Both the position numbers and the translations under genes were made by a program. This document shows, piece by piece, positions 17,412 to 25,528 of a stretch of 63,412 bases of DNA (positions within the stretch are counted from its first letter, which is position 1; each line of letters begins with the position of its first letter). Location: the NCBI GenBank assembly GCA_035544955.1, contig DASZZN010000002.1, forward strand, positions 1 through 63,412, in the 5' to 3' direction. The stretch comes from Candidatus Dormiibacterota bacterium. GTDB lineage: Bacteria > Chloroflexota > Dormibacteria > CF-121. The notes under the pieces are model-generated. The model made no database searches and had not been told where the DNA came from. It saw only the letters and a list, made by a program, of their open reading frames with translations.

Positions 17412-17440
17412 TTGCGATGGGGCAAAATGCGAGGTATAGT
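17412..17440 (+). promoter_or_regulatory. Promoter of the IclR/corrinoid methyl-transfer operon
   Basis: TTGCGA (17412-17417) and TATAGT (17435-17440) are 17 bases apart. The predicted start is within about 4 bases of the ATG at 17451, so the transcript is almost leaderless. TTGTTGTGCG (17441-17450) and CGCGCAACAA (17470-17479) form a near-perfect inverted repeat across the start codon and may be an IclR operator. Confidence 0.6.
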
Positions 17441-17450
17441 TTGTTGTGCG

Positions 17451-18239
17451 ATGAGCACCGGTTTCGCAACGCGCAACAAGGTGCAATCTCTAGACCGAGC
17501 GCTGGAGATCCTGAAGCTGCTCGGCAGCGAACCCGAAATGCGCGTCACCGACCTCGCCCGCCGGCTCGAGGTCCACAAGTCGACAGCGTTCCGCTTGCTC
17601 TCGACGCTTCAGGAGCACGGGCTGGTCGAGCAGAACCCAAGCACGGAGAAATACCGGCTCGGATACGGCCTGGTCCGCCTAGCTGCGTCGGTGGTCGGCG
17701 AGATCGACCTGGCCCGGGCCTCGCGGCCAGTACTGGAAGAGCTGGCCACCCGCACGTCGGAGACGGTGAACCTCGCGATTCTCCAGGGCGACCAGGTCGT
17801 CAACATCGACCAGATCGCCGCCCCGAACCTGGTCGTCAACGTCAACTGGGTGGGCAAGCAGACACCGCTGCATTGCACGTCGAACGGCAAAGTCCTGCTC
17901 GCGTTCCTGCCCGACCTGGAACGTCGCCGGTTGCTGGAGCAACCCTTGCATCGCTTCACACCCCGCACCATCACCGACATCAAAACCCTGGACAAGCAGT
18001 TGGGCCGCGTGCGCGACGACGGGTGGGCCTTCACACTCGAGGAACTGGAGATCGGCTTGAATGCCGTGGCGGCACCCGTACGCGGCACTGACGGATTGGT
18101 CCATGCCGCGGTCAGTGTCGCGGGTCCCTCGTATCGCGTCACCCCGCAACGGCTTGGCGAGCTGGGAGAAATGACAAAACAGGCCGGCGAGGCGATTTCG
18201 CAACGGATGGGTTACATCCCAGGAGGAGGCGAGGCATGA
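17451..18239 (+). CDS. IclR-family transcriptional regulator of the corrinoid operon
   Basis: The protein has 262 residues from the ATG at 17451. An earlier in-frame start would lie inside the promoter. The N-terminal helix-turn-helix is typical of IclR (VQSLDRALEILKLLG, VTDLARRLEVHKSTAFRLLSTL, EKYRLGYGLVRLA). The effector domain shows SNGKVLLAFLP, the RDDGWAFTLEELEIGLNAVAAPV block and AAVSVAGPSYR. IclR proteins usually control catabolism of small acids or aromatics. Its stop overlaps the start of the corrinoid protein gene by ATGA, so it heads the operon and probably controls it. Confidence 0.92.
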   Translation: MSTGFATRNKVQSLDRALEILKLLGSEPEMRVTDLARRLEVHKSTAFRLLSTLQEHGLVEQNPSTEKYRLGYGLVRLAASVVGEIDLARASRPVLEELATRTSETVNLAILQGDQVVNIDQIAAPNLVVNVNWVGKQTPLHCTSNGKVLLAFLPDLERRRLLEQPLHRFTPRTITDIKTLDKQLGRVRDDGWAFTLEELEIGLNAVAAPVRGTDGLVHAAVSVAGPSYRVTPQRLGELGEMTKQAGEAISQRMGYIPGGGEA

Positions 18240-18952
18240 GTCGGGAAGAAGAGATTCGGCAGGAACTGTTCGATCACACCCTCAACGGGCACGCACCCGA
18301 GGTGAAGGCGCTGACCGAGGAAGCCCTCAAGCTCGGCATGGATCCGATGGACATCCTCTTCAAGGCGCTGATCCCGTCGCTGGAGGAGGTGGGCCGCCGC
18401 TTCGAGAAAGGCGACTTCTTCGTCCCCGAGATGCTGATCGCGGCGCGCGCCATGCAAGGAGCGCTCGTCATCCTGCGGCCGCTGATCGCCGAGACCGGCG
18501 CCAAGCCGATTGGAAAGTACGTAATCGGCACCGTCAAAGGTGACATCCATGACATCGGGAAGAACCTCGTGATCATCATGCTCGAAGGCGCCGGCTTCGA
18601 GGTCGTCGACCTAGGCGTCAACTGCCCACCCGAGAAGTTCGTCGAAGCCGTCCGGACGAACGAGCCACACATCGTCGGCTTCTCGGCCTTTCTCACGACC
18701 ACGATGCCGATGTTCAAGGTCAACATCCAGGCCCTGGAGAAGGCCGGCCTGCGCGACAAGGTGAGCGTGATGGTTGGTGGCGCCCCCGTCACCGAGGAAT
18801 ACGCCAAGCTCGCTGGCGCCGACCATTACGCGCCCGATGCCTCGTTCGCCACCAGGATGGCCAAACAGATCGTCGGCGCGGCACAAGCCGCCGAGAATGC
18901 AGCACTCACGCAGGCCGTCGAACTCATCGATAAGACTCTGAAGAAAGGCTAG
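18236..18952 (+). CDS. Corrinoid (B12-binding) methyl-carrier protein, MttC/MtgC-like
   Basis: The protein has 238 residues. The N-terminal B12-binding-2 helical cap (about 5-90, with RRFEKGDFFVPEMLIAARAM) is followed by the Rossmann-like B12 domain. The DxHxxG motif is present as GDIHDIGKN with His105 as the lower cobalt ligand, followed by the usual Ser in GFSAFLTTT (about 150) and the GGAPVTEEYA loop. It would carry the methyl group between an MttB-type methyltransferase and the tetrahydrofolate methyltransferase encoded at 20271. A typical carrier length and clean motifs make the call secure; the partner MttB at 2439-3893 is inferred. Confidence 0.95.
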   Translation: MSREEEIRQELFDHTLNGHAPEVKALTEEALKLGMDPMDILFKALIPSLEEVGRRFEKGDFFVPEMLIAARAMQGALVILRPLIAETGAKPIGKYVIGTVKGDIHDIGKNLVIIMLEGAGFEVVDLGVNCPPEKFVEAVRTNEPHIVGFSAFLTTTMPMFKVNIQALEKAGLRDKVSVMVGGAPVTEEYAKLAGADHYAPDASFATRMAKQIVGAAQAAENAALTQAVELIDKTLKKG

Positions 18953-18956
18953 GGCA

Positions 18957-19331
18957 GTGCGCGTTCTCGAACGCCTGGTGCTCGCCGCCGAGAAGCCGCT
19001 GAAGGAAGCGATCTGGGATTGCCGGATGTGCGGCCAGTGCATCTTGCACTCAACCGGCCTGAGCTGCCCGATGCGCTGCCCCAAGAATCTCCGTAACGGT
19101 CCTTGCGGCGGCGTTCGTGCAGACGGCAACTGCGAGGTGTACGCGGACAAGCGTTGCGTCTGGGTCGAGGCCTGGGAGGGCTCGCGGCGCCTCCCGATCT
19201 TCAAGGATCACATTTTGCATCTACAGAAGCCGGTCGACTGGCAGCTGCAGGGCACCTCGTCGTGGATCAACCTCGTCAGTGGCCGAGACCAGGTCGCGCC
19301 AAAAGGTTGGGAGACCCATGCCGAGCGCTAG
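18957..19331 (+). CDS. metV: MetV-like cysteine-rich subunit of methylene-THF reductase
   Basis: The protein has 124 residues from GTG 18957. It matches the MetV/'methylene-tetrahydrofolate reductase C-terminal' family (PF12225), with eight Cys: DCRMCGQC (22, 25, 28), SCPMRC (37, 41), GPCGG (50), NCEV (59) and RCVW (67). In acetogens MetV binds an Fe-S cluster and forms MetFV with MetF. The next gene is metF, overlapping by 14 bases. The complex would interconvert methyl-THF and methylene-THF; the oxidising direction fits this catabolic setting. The N-terminal segment lacks the extra domain seen in some fused forms. Confidence 0.88.
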   Translation: MRVLERLVLAAEKPLKEAIWDCRMCGQCILHSTGLSCPMRCPKNLRNGPCGGVRADGNCEVYADKRCVWVEAWEGSRRLPIFKDHILHLQKPVDWQLQGTSSWINLVSGRDQVAPKGWETHAER

Positions 19332-20271
19332 CCGACTCGCCGGCTTGCTACACGAGGGACGTTTCGTGGTCACCGCCGAGCTCTCCTCGAGCAACAGCGC
19401 CGATCCGGAAGCAACCTGGCGGCGCGCCGAGGTGCTGCGGGGATCGGTGGATGCCATCAACTGCACCGATAACACCGGCGCTCACGTGCACATGGCGTCG
19501 CTGGCGGCGGCTCACCTGCTGGTAGAGAAGGGGCTCGAGCCCATCATGCAGTTGACCGTCCGGGACCGAAACCGGCTGGCGCTGCAGGCGGACCTGCTTG
19601 GTGCCGCGGCCCTCGGCGTCCGCAACCTTGTCCTGATGAGTGGCGATGACGTGACGGCCGGCGATCATCCGGACGCTCGCCGCATCTATGACATCGACTC
19701 GCTGCAACTGGTGGAGGTTGCCACGGCCATGCGCGATCGCGGCACCTACCTGAGCGGACGAAAGTTGGAGCAGGCGCCGTCCTTTTTCATCGGCGCCGTC
19801 GAGAATCCGTTCGCGCCGCCACTGGAGTTCCGCCCGCTGCGGTTGCAGAAGAAGGTGCGGGCGGGCGCCGATTTCATTCAGACGCAGCTGGTCTTTGACG
19901 TCCCGCTCTTCGCCCGATTCATGGCCATGGTCACGGATCTTGGCGTGACGGACAAGGTCTTCATCATCCCCTCGATCGGAATCCCCCGTTCGGCCCGGGG
20001 CGCCCACTTCATGCGCGACAAGGTCCCGGGATTACACGTTCCGGATGAGCTGGTGGCCCGGCTCGAAAGGACGCCGCCGGCTCGGCAAGCCGACGAGGGC
20101 ATCAAGATCGCGGTCGAGCTTGTCCAGGCCGTGCGCGAGATCCCCGGAGTTGCCGGCGTCCACTTGATCGGGATCAAGTGGGAGGAGGGCGTGGTGCAGG
20201 TGGCCGACGCGGCCGGGCTCCTGCCCAGGCCGACCCTGAGTCCGCTGGCCACGGTCGGAAGCAGCCGCTGA
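19318..20271 (+). CDS. metF: Methylenetetrahydrofolate reductase (MetF of a MetFV pair)
   Basis: The protein has 317 residues from the ATG at 19318. MTHFR TIM-barrel features are ELSSSNSADPE (Glu near the catalytic site), NCTDNTGAHVHM, LTVRDRNRLALQADLLGAAALGVRNLVLMSGDD and the FIQTQLVFD strand. It lacks the extra C-terminal regulatory domain of eukaryotic enzymes, as expected. Predicted reaction: methyl-THF to or from methylene-THF on FAD. With metV upstream and the methyl-THF:corrinoid methyltransferase one base downstream, it would connect the corrinoid branch to the folate pool. The electron acceptor for the oxidising direction is not evident. Confidence 0.9.
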   Translation: MPSASRLAGLLHEGRFVVTAELSSSNSADPEATWRRAEVLRGSVDAINCTDNTGAHVHMASLAAAHLLVEKGLEPIMQLTVRDRNRLALQADLLGAAALGVRNLVLMSGDDVTAGDHPDARRIYDIDSLQLVEVATAMRDRGTYLSGRKLEQAPSFFIGAVENPFAPPLEFRPLRLQKKVRAGADFIQTQLVFDVPLFARFMAMVTDLGVTDKVFIIPSIGIPRSARGAHFMRDKVPGLHVPDELVARLERTPPARQADEGIKIAVELVQAVREIPGVAGVHLIGIKWEEGVVQVADAAGLLPRPTLSPLATVGSSR

Positions 20272-21137
20272 TGGAGACCATCATCCGCTCGCGCTCGCGC
20301 GAGGTGATCGTCTCCGCCGACAGGCCCTTCGTGATGATCGGCGAGCGGATCAATCCCACCGGCCGGAAGGTGCTCGCCGCCGAAATGAAGGCCGGCGTCA
20401 TGGACCGGGTCAAGGCGGACGCGATCGCCCAGGTGGAGGCTGGCGCCCAGGTTCTCGATGTCAACGCCGGCGTGCCACTGGTCGATGAGCCGGCATTGCT
20501 GGTGGCCGCGATCAAAGCCGTCGGCGAAGTGACTGACGTGCCGATCTGCATCGACTCATCGGTGATCGAGGCGCTCGAGGCCGCGCTGGCCGCCTATGAA
20601 GGCAAGGCGCTCGTAAACTCCGTGACCGCTGAGGACGAGCGCATGGATCGGATCCTCCCGGTGGTCAAGAAGCACGGCGCCGCGGTCATCGGCATGAGCA
20701 ACGATGAAACCGGCATCACGATGCTGCCGCAGGAACGGGTGGAGATCGCGCGCCGCATCATCGAGCGCGCGAAGTACTATGGGATCCCGGCCGAAGACGT
20801 CATCATCGACCCGATCGCGATGACGGTTGCCGCCGATCCGCTCGCCGGCCTGGTGACGCTCGAGACCATGCGACTCATCAAAGAGCAACTCGGCAACAAC
20901 ATGACCTGTGGCGCGTCGAACGTGTCCTTCGGCTTGCCCGACCGGCACATCCTAAACGCCGCCTTCTTTCCGGTAGCCATGCACGCCGGCCTGACGTGCG
21001 CGATCACCAACCCGCTCGTGGCGGAGGTGCGCAAGGCCGTGCAGGCCTCCGATCTTCTCCTGGGCCACGACGAGTACGCGATGGCCTGGATCTCGGCGTT
21101 CCGTGCCGATCAGAAGAAGGCGGTTGCCGCGTCGTGA
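20271..21137 (+). CDS. Methyltetrahydrofolate:corrinoid methyltransferase (pterin-binding, MtgA/AcsE-like)
   Basis: The protein has 288 residues from the ATG at 20271, sharing one base with the metF stop. It is a pterin-binding (PF00809) TIM barrel: VMIGERINPTGRK, GAQVLDVNAGVPLVDEPALL, PICIDSSVIEALEAAL, NSVTAE, DVIIDPIAMTV and CGASNVSFGLPDRHILN. Those motifs match the AcsE and MtgA proteins that move a methyl between methyl-corrinoid and tetrahydrofolate. Here the likely direction is corrinoid to THF, forming methyl-THF for MetFV. The short length excludes a full methionine synthase. Confidence 0.92.
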   Translation: METIIRSRSREVIVSADRPFVMIGERINPTGRKVLAAEMKAGVMDRVKADAIAQVEAGAQVLDVNAGVPLVDEPALLVAAIKAVGEVTDVPICIDSSVIEALEAALAAYEGKALVNSVTAEDERMDRILPVVKKHGAAVIGMSNDETGITMLPQERVEIARRIIERAKYYGIPAEDVIIDPIAMTVAADPLAGLVTLETMRLIKEQLGNNMTCGASNVSFGLPDRHILNAAFFPVAMHAGLTCAITNPLVAEVRKAVQASDLLLGHDEYAMAWISAFRADQKKAVAAS

Positions 21138-22960
21138 TTCAGAAGAAGCTCGAGGTCCTGTACCAACCGTTCGACAAGACGACCCGGGTGCCACCGGGCA
21201 CCACCCTCTTCAGCGCAGCGCACTGGATTGGGCTGCCGATCGACTCCACCTGCGGTGGCCGCGGCACCTGCGGCAAATGCAAGGTGCAGGTGCTGCAGGG
21301 TGGCCTGGAGGTCACGCCCTCCGATCGGAAGCAGCTTCGTCCCGGTGAGTTGGAGGAGGGCTGGCGCCTCTCCTGCCAGGCGAAGGTCTACCTTGACACC
21401 ATCGTTACGGTCCCCGAACTGCTTCGGGTCCCGAAGGCCGCCACGATGGGCGTCAACCGGTTGGTGCTGCTCGACCCCAACGTGCGGAAGGTGTTCGTGG
21501 AGCTGACCGAGCCCGATCTCGAAGACCAGCGCAGTGACATCGAGCGGCTCCGCGATGCGCTGACCGCCGAAGGCTTCGACATGAAGGCCGACCTACGCGT
21601 CCTGCGTACGCTCCCCGGGCTGTTGCGCAGCGCCGAGTTCAAGGTGACCGCCGTGCTCGGCGGCGATCAGCTGATCGCCGTGGAGGCGGGCGACACGCGG
21701 GAGGCGACCTACGGTGTCGCCTTCGACCTCGGAACCACGACCGTCGTCGGCACACTGATGAACCTGCGGACCGGCATGGCCGAGGCCGTCCGCTCGACGC
21801 TCAACGGCCAGGCGCCCTTCGGGGCCGATGTCATCTCCCGAATCAGCCACGGCATGCAGGGCGATGAGGCGAAGGCGGAGCTCCGGGAGGCGATCCAGCG
21901 CACGATGAACGCGGTCCTGCAGGAGCTCTACGATGCGGCCGGTGTCGAGCGGGAGCGCGTCTACGAGGCCGTGGTCGTCGGCAACGCGACGATGCTGCAC
22001 CTGTTGCTGGGCATCGACGCGACGCCGATCTCGATGATGCCGTTCACCCCCGCCTTCCGCGAACCCCTCTACCTTCCCGCCCGTGAGGTCGGCCTCGACA
22101 TCCACCCAGGCGGATACGTCCAGACCCTGCCGGTGATCGGGGCCTATGTCGGCGCCGACATCGTCGCCGGCGTCGTCGCCACCGGCCTCGCCCGGGAGGA
22201 CAAGCTGCGGGTCTTTGTCGACGTCGGCACCAACGGCGAGATCGTGCTCGGCTCGGTCAAGCGTGTTCTCTGTACCGCCGCACCGGCGGGCCCCGCCTTT
22301 GAAGGCAGCCAGATCCGCTGCGGCATGCGGGCCACCGACGGCGCCATCGAAGGCGTGACATTGAGCGACCACATCGAGCTCCAGATCATCGGGGGCGACA
22401 TCGCACCCAAAGGGATCTGCGGCTCGGGGCTGGTCGACACAGTGGCGCAGCTCCGGCTCGTCGGCCTGCTCGACGCCGGCGGCAAGATGCGAAGCCGGGA
22501 GGAGGTCCCGGAGCATCCGCTCTCGGACCGGCTGATCACGATCGACGGTGTGCGGGCGTTCCTCCTCGCCGAGAATATTTACCTGAGCCAGCGCGACGTC
22601 CGTGAGCTGCAGTTCGGCAAGGGCTCGATCGCCACCGGCATCAAGGTGCTGATGGACGTCATGGGTATCACGGTGGCCGACCTGGACGAGGTCCTGCTGG
22701 GCGGGTCGTTCGGGTCCTACTTGAACCCCGAGAGCGCGAAGATCATCGGCCTGGTGCCGCCGGTCGACGTCGATCGCATCCTGTCGGTGGGCAATACTGC
22801 GGGCGAGGGCGCGAAGATGTCGCTCCTGTCCTTCCGCGAACGCCAGATCGCTTTCGAGCTACCCGACAAGATCGAGTACGTCGAGCTTTCCGGACGCGCC
22901 GACTTCAACGACTCCTTCGTTTCGGTGCTGGCGTTTCCCGAGCTGGAGACGTTGCGGTGA
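21134..22960 (+). CDS. RACo-like ATP-dependent reductive activator of corrinoid proteins
   Basis: The protein has 608 residues from the GTG at 21134, overlapping the previous stop by GTGA. The N-terminal 2Fe-2S ferredoxin domain has Cys40, Cys46, Cys49 (CGGRGTCGKC) and Cys81 (LSCQAKV). A linker domain follows, then the C-terminal ASKHA-type ATPase domain (DUF4445) with AFDLGTTTVVGTL, FVDVGTNGEIVLG, GICGSGLVD and EVLLGGSFGSYL. RACo proteins use ATP and an electron donor to return inactive Co(II) corrinoid to Co(I). Its place right after the methyltransferase is typical and shows that the corrinoid route should be functional. Confidence 0.93.
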   Translation: MIQKKLEVLYQPFDKTTRVPPGTTLFSAAHWIGLPIDSTCGGRGTCGKCKVQVLQGGLEVTPSDRKQLRPGELEEGWRLSCQAKVYLDTIVTVPELLRVPKAATMGVNRLVLLDPNVRKVFVELTEPDLEDQRSDIERLRDALTAEGFDMKADLRVLRTLPGLLRSAEFKVTAVLGGDQLIAVEAGDTREATYGVAFDLGTTTVVGTLMNLRTGMAEAVRSTLNGQAPFGADVISRISHGMQGDEAKAELREAIQRTMNAVLQELYDAAGVERERVYEAVVVGNATMLHLLLGIDATPISMMPFTPAFREPLYLPAREVGLDIHPGGYVQTLPVIGAYVGADIVAGVVATGLAREDKLRVFVDVGTNGEIVLGSVKRVLCTAAPAGPAFEGSQIRCGMRATDGAIEGVTLSDHIELQIIGGDIAPKGICGSGLVDTVAQLRLVGLLDAGGKMRSREEVPEHPLSDRLITIDGVRAFLLAENIYLSQRDVRELQFGKGSIATGIKVLMDVMGITVADLDEVLLGGSFGSYLNPESAKIIGLVPPVDVDRILSVGNTAGEGAKMSLLSFRERQIAFELPDKIEYVELSGRADFNDSFVSVLAFPELETLR

Positions 22961-23544
22961 AAGACGTCGCCCTGCTCATCTGTGGAGCCCTCGGCAAGGA
23001 AGTCAAAGCGATCGTCGACGAGCACGGCTGGGACGTCGACATCTATGGGGTGCCGGCGATGCATCACTTCTATCCGAAGAAAATCGTGGAAGCGGTCGAT
23101 CGCAAGCTGGACGAACTGTCGCCTGGTTATCACAAGGTGGTGGTGGTCTATGGCGACTGCGGCACGGCCGGCGCGCTCGAGCCGGTCCTCGAACGCCACG
23201 GGGCGGTTAGGGTGCGCGGACCGCACTGCTACGAGATGTTTGCCGGCACCGACTTCGACCGGATCACGGACGAGCGCCCGGCGACGTTTTTCTTGACCGA
23301 CTGGCTGGTGCGGAATTTCGAACGAGCCGTCGTTCGCGGGCTCGGCCTGGACCGGTACCCCGAGCTCAAGCCTGTCTACTTCAAGCACTACACGGACCTG
23401 CTGTATCTCGCGCAGTTCGCCGACTCCCGGTTGCTCGCGAAGGCGTGCGAGATCAGCGACTACCTAGGCCTCCCGCTCGAGGTCAGGCACGTGGGGTTCG
23501 GCGAGCTGGAGACGCGACTGGCGGAGCTCGTCGAGGCGGCCTGA
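22957..23544 (+). CDS. DUF1638 protein associated with corrinoid methyltransferases
   Basis: The protein has 195 residues from the GTG at 22957, overlapping the RACo stop by GTGA. I recognise the DUF1638 family by VVVYGDCGTAGALEPVLERHG and GPHCYEMFAGTDFDRI, followed by a C-terminal half with HYTDLLYLAQF. Genes of this family often lie beside methylamine methyltransferase genes in methanogens and bacteria, but the activity is unknown. The conserved Cys in YGDCG and in PHCYEM, plus a His-Tyr motif, suggest a metal or cofactor site. The coupling to RACo suggests a corrinoid-maintenance or methyl-transfer accessory role. Confidence 0.82.
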   Translation: MKDVALLICGALGKEVKAIVDEHGWDVDIYGVPAMHHFYPKKIVEAVDRKLDELSPGYHKVVVVYGDCGTAGALEPVLERHGAVRVRGPHCYEMFAGTDFDRITDERPATFFLTDWLVRNFERAVVRGLGLDRYPELKPVYFKHYTDLLYLAQFADSRLLAKACEISDYLGLPLEVRHVGFGELETRLAELVEAA

Positions 23545-23834
23545 TGGCGAAGTACCAGGTGATGTTCTGGAAACACATCCCGGCCCAGGTCAAGGCCTGG
23601 GACGAGGGCGGTGAGGTGAAGCGGATGCTGCCCGACCGCTTCCAGGCGGCGATCGACGCCTTCGCGATGAAGGACGGGTCGGCCGAGATGGATGCCTACC
23701 TCGACGGCTGGCGCTGGGGCGACCCGCAGGAGCGCTCAGGTGCAGCGGAAGAGGTGGCGACCGACGTCGTTAAAGAACTTGACGTGGCGAATCCGAGATC
23801 AAAGCTGATGAATCCAGGCCAGGAGGGAGCATGA
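23544..23834 (+). CDS. Small 'virulence factor' family (PF13769-like) protein of the methyl-transfer operon
   Basis: The protein has 96 residues. The start at 23544 shares one base with the preceding TGA. The N-terminal block YQVMFWKHIPAQVKAWDEGGEVKRMLPDRFQAAIDAFAM resembles the short family named 'virulence factor' in Pfam, a name without functional support. The end is Ala/Glu-rich. In several bacteria the family occurs with DUF1638 and methyltransferase genes, so the two may work together. No catalytic motif is visible. It ends at 23834, overlapping fhs by ATGA. Confidence 0.6.
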   Translation: MAKYQVMFWKHIPAQVKAWDEGGEVKRMLPDRFQAAIDAFAMKDGSAEMDAYLDGWRWGDPQERSGAAEEVATDVVKELDVANPRSKLMNPGQEGA

Positions 23835-25507
23835 GCCAGACCGCCAAGACGCTCGAAACCGTTCGGCCCCACGGCCTTCGGCCGGTGTTGGACGTTGGAA
23901 GAGATTTCGGACTTCTGGATTCGGAAATGATTTCCTACGGGCCCTACAAGGCCAAGATCAGCCTCGATGCCTTGAAACGGTTGAAGATCAGGCCGGACGG
24001 CAAGCTGGTTGTGGTCACTGCGATTACGCCCACCCGGGCCGGCGAGGGGAAGACGACCAGCGCCATCAGCCTGACGCAAGGCCTTGGACGGATCGGTACC
24101 AACGTTGCGCTGTGTCTCCGGCAACCGTCGACAGGTCCGCTGTTTGGCATCAAGGGTGGCGGTACGGGCGGCGGTATGGCGCAGATCGTCCCGATGGAGG
24201 AGATCAACCTTCACTTCACCGGCGACATCCATGCCGTCGAGGCCGCCCACAACCTTCTGGCGGCGGTGATCGACGCCGCGCTCTTCCATGGGCAGCTCGA
24301 GATCGGCCCCAGTTTCATCACCTGGCCGAGGACCCTCGACGTCAACGACCGCGCCCTGCGCCACATCGTGACCGGCCTCGGCGGCGACGAGCACGGGATA
24401 ACGCGGGAGTCGAGCTTCATCATCGCCGCGGCTTCGGAAATCATGGCGATCCTGGCACTCGCCGCCGATCTCGAAGATCTGCGGAAACGGATCGGGCGAA
24501 TCATCGTGGCGCAACGCAAGGATGGGAGCTTCATCACGGCCGAGGACCTGCGGGTGGCCGGCGCGATGACGGTGTTGCTCAAGGACGCGCTGCTGCCGAA
24601 CATCGTGCAGACGATGGAGGGCCAACCGGCGCTCGTGCACGCCGGTCCCTTCGGCAACATCGCGCACGGCAACAACTCGCTGCTCGCCGACCAGATCGCC
24701 CTCAAGCTGGCGGACGTCGTCGTGACGGAAGCGGGTTTCGGCGCCGACCTGGGGCTCGAGAAGTTCGCCCACATCGTGGCGCGCTACGGCCATCTGAAAC
24801 CGGCCGCGGCGCTGGTGATAGCGACGGTGCGCGCGCTCAAGTCGCACGGCGGCGTGCCCCTGGCGAAGCTTGGGGCCGAGGACCTCGAAGCCTTGAGGCG
24901 CGGTGCCGAGAACCTCGCCGCCCATATCGATATCGTCAAGGCGTTCGGCATGCGCTCGGTCGTCGGTGTCAACCGATTTCCGACCAACACAGAACGGGAG
25001 CTCGAACTGTTGACCGAGCTGGCCCGCGAGTTTGGCGCCGACGCGGCGGTCGTCAATGATGGCTTCGGTCACGGCGGGGAAGGGGCGGTCGACCTGGCCG
25101 AGGCCGTACTCGCGGTCACAAAGAATGGCAGCAACTTCGCGCCGCTATATCCGCCCGAGACGCCTATCCGTGAGCAGATTCAGACGCTCGCACGGCGAGT
25201 CTATGGCGCGGCGGACGTCGAGTTCCTGCCCGAATGCCAGAAGCGCATCGACTGGCTGACCGAACGTGGGATGGGGACCTTGCCGGTGTGCATGTCGAAG
25301 ACGCACCTCTCACTCTCGCATGACCCGGCGCTGAAGGGCCGGCCGCGCGGCTTCACGCTGCCGGTCCGCAACGTTTATCCGTCAGCCGGCGCCGGCTTCG
25401 TCGTGGCGCTCGCGGGCGACATCCAGCTGATGCCCGGGCTGGGCAAAGAACCGGCCTATACGCGGATCGATATCGAGCCAAGCGGACAGATCACCGGCCT
25501 GACCTAG
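23831..25507 (+). CDS. fhs: Formate-tetrahydrofolate ligase
   Basis: At 558 residues the length is normal for Fhs. The P-loop-like TPTRAGEGKTTSA (about 66-78) and the GIKGGGTGGGMAQIVPMEEINLHFTGD block are diagnostic, as are the later GPFGNIAHGNNS and DGFGHGGEGAVDLAE stretches. Fhs makes 10-formyl-THF from formate with ATP; run backwards it yields ATP. As last gene of the methyl-transfer operon it would take the C1 unit out as formate with ATP gain, or supply C1 units. The FolD step between methylene-THF and formyl-THF is not encoded here. Confidence 0.96.
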   Translation: MSQTAKTLETVRPHGLRPVLDVGRDFGLLDSEMISYGPYKAKISLDALKRLKIRPDGKLVVVTAITPTRAGEGKTTSAISLTQGLGRIGTNVALCLRQPSTGPLFGIKGGGTGGGMAQIVPMEEINLHFTGDIHAVEAAHNLLAAVIDAALFHGQLEIGPSFITWPRTLDVNDRALRHIVTGLGGDEHGITRESSFIIAAASEIMAILALAADLEDLRKRIGRIIVAQRKDGSFITAEDLRVAGAMTVLLKDALLPNIVQTMEGQPALVHAGPFGNIAHGNNSLLADQIALKLADVVVTEAGFGADLGLEKFAHIVARYGHLKPAAALVIATVRALKSHGGVPLAKLGAEDLEALRRGAENLAAHIDIVKAFGMRSVVGVNRFPTNTERELELLTELAREFGADAAVVNDGFGHGGEGAVDLAEAVLAVTKNGSNFAPLYPPETPIREQIQTLARRVYGAADVEFLPECQKRIDWLTERGMGTLPVCMSKTHLSLSHDPALKGRPRGFTLPVRNVYPSAGAGFVVALAGDIQLMPGLGKEPAYTRIDIEPSGQITGLT

Positions 25508-25528
25508 GGTCCATCGTTCGAAGCCCGG

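Noticed and set aside
12000-17450. Cobalamin riboswitch near the corrinoid genes
   Set aside because: I looked for the conserved B12 box and surrounding stems in the gaps before 12059, 12566 and 17451 and saw none; the gaps are too short.
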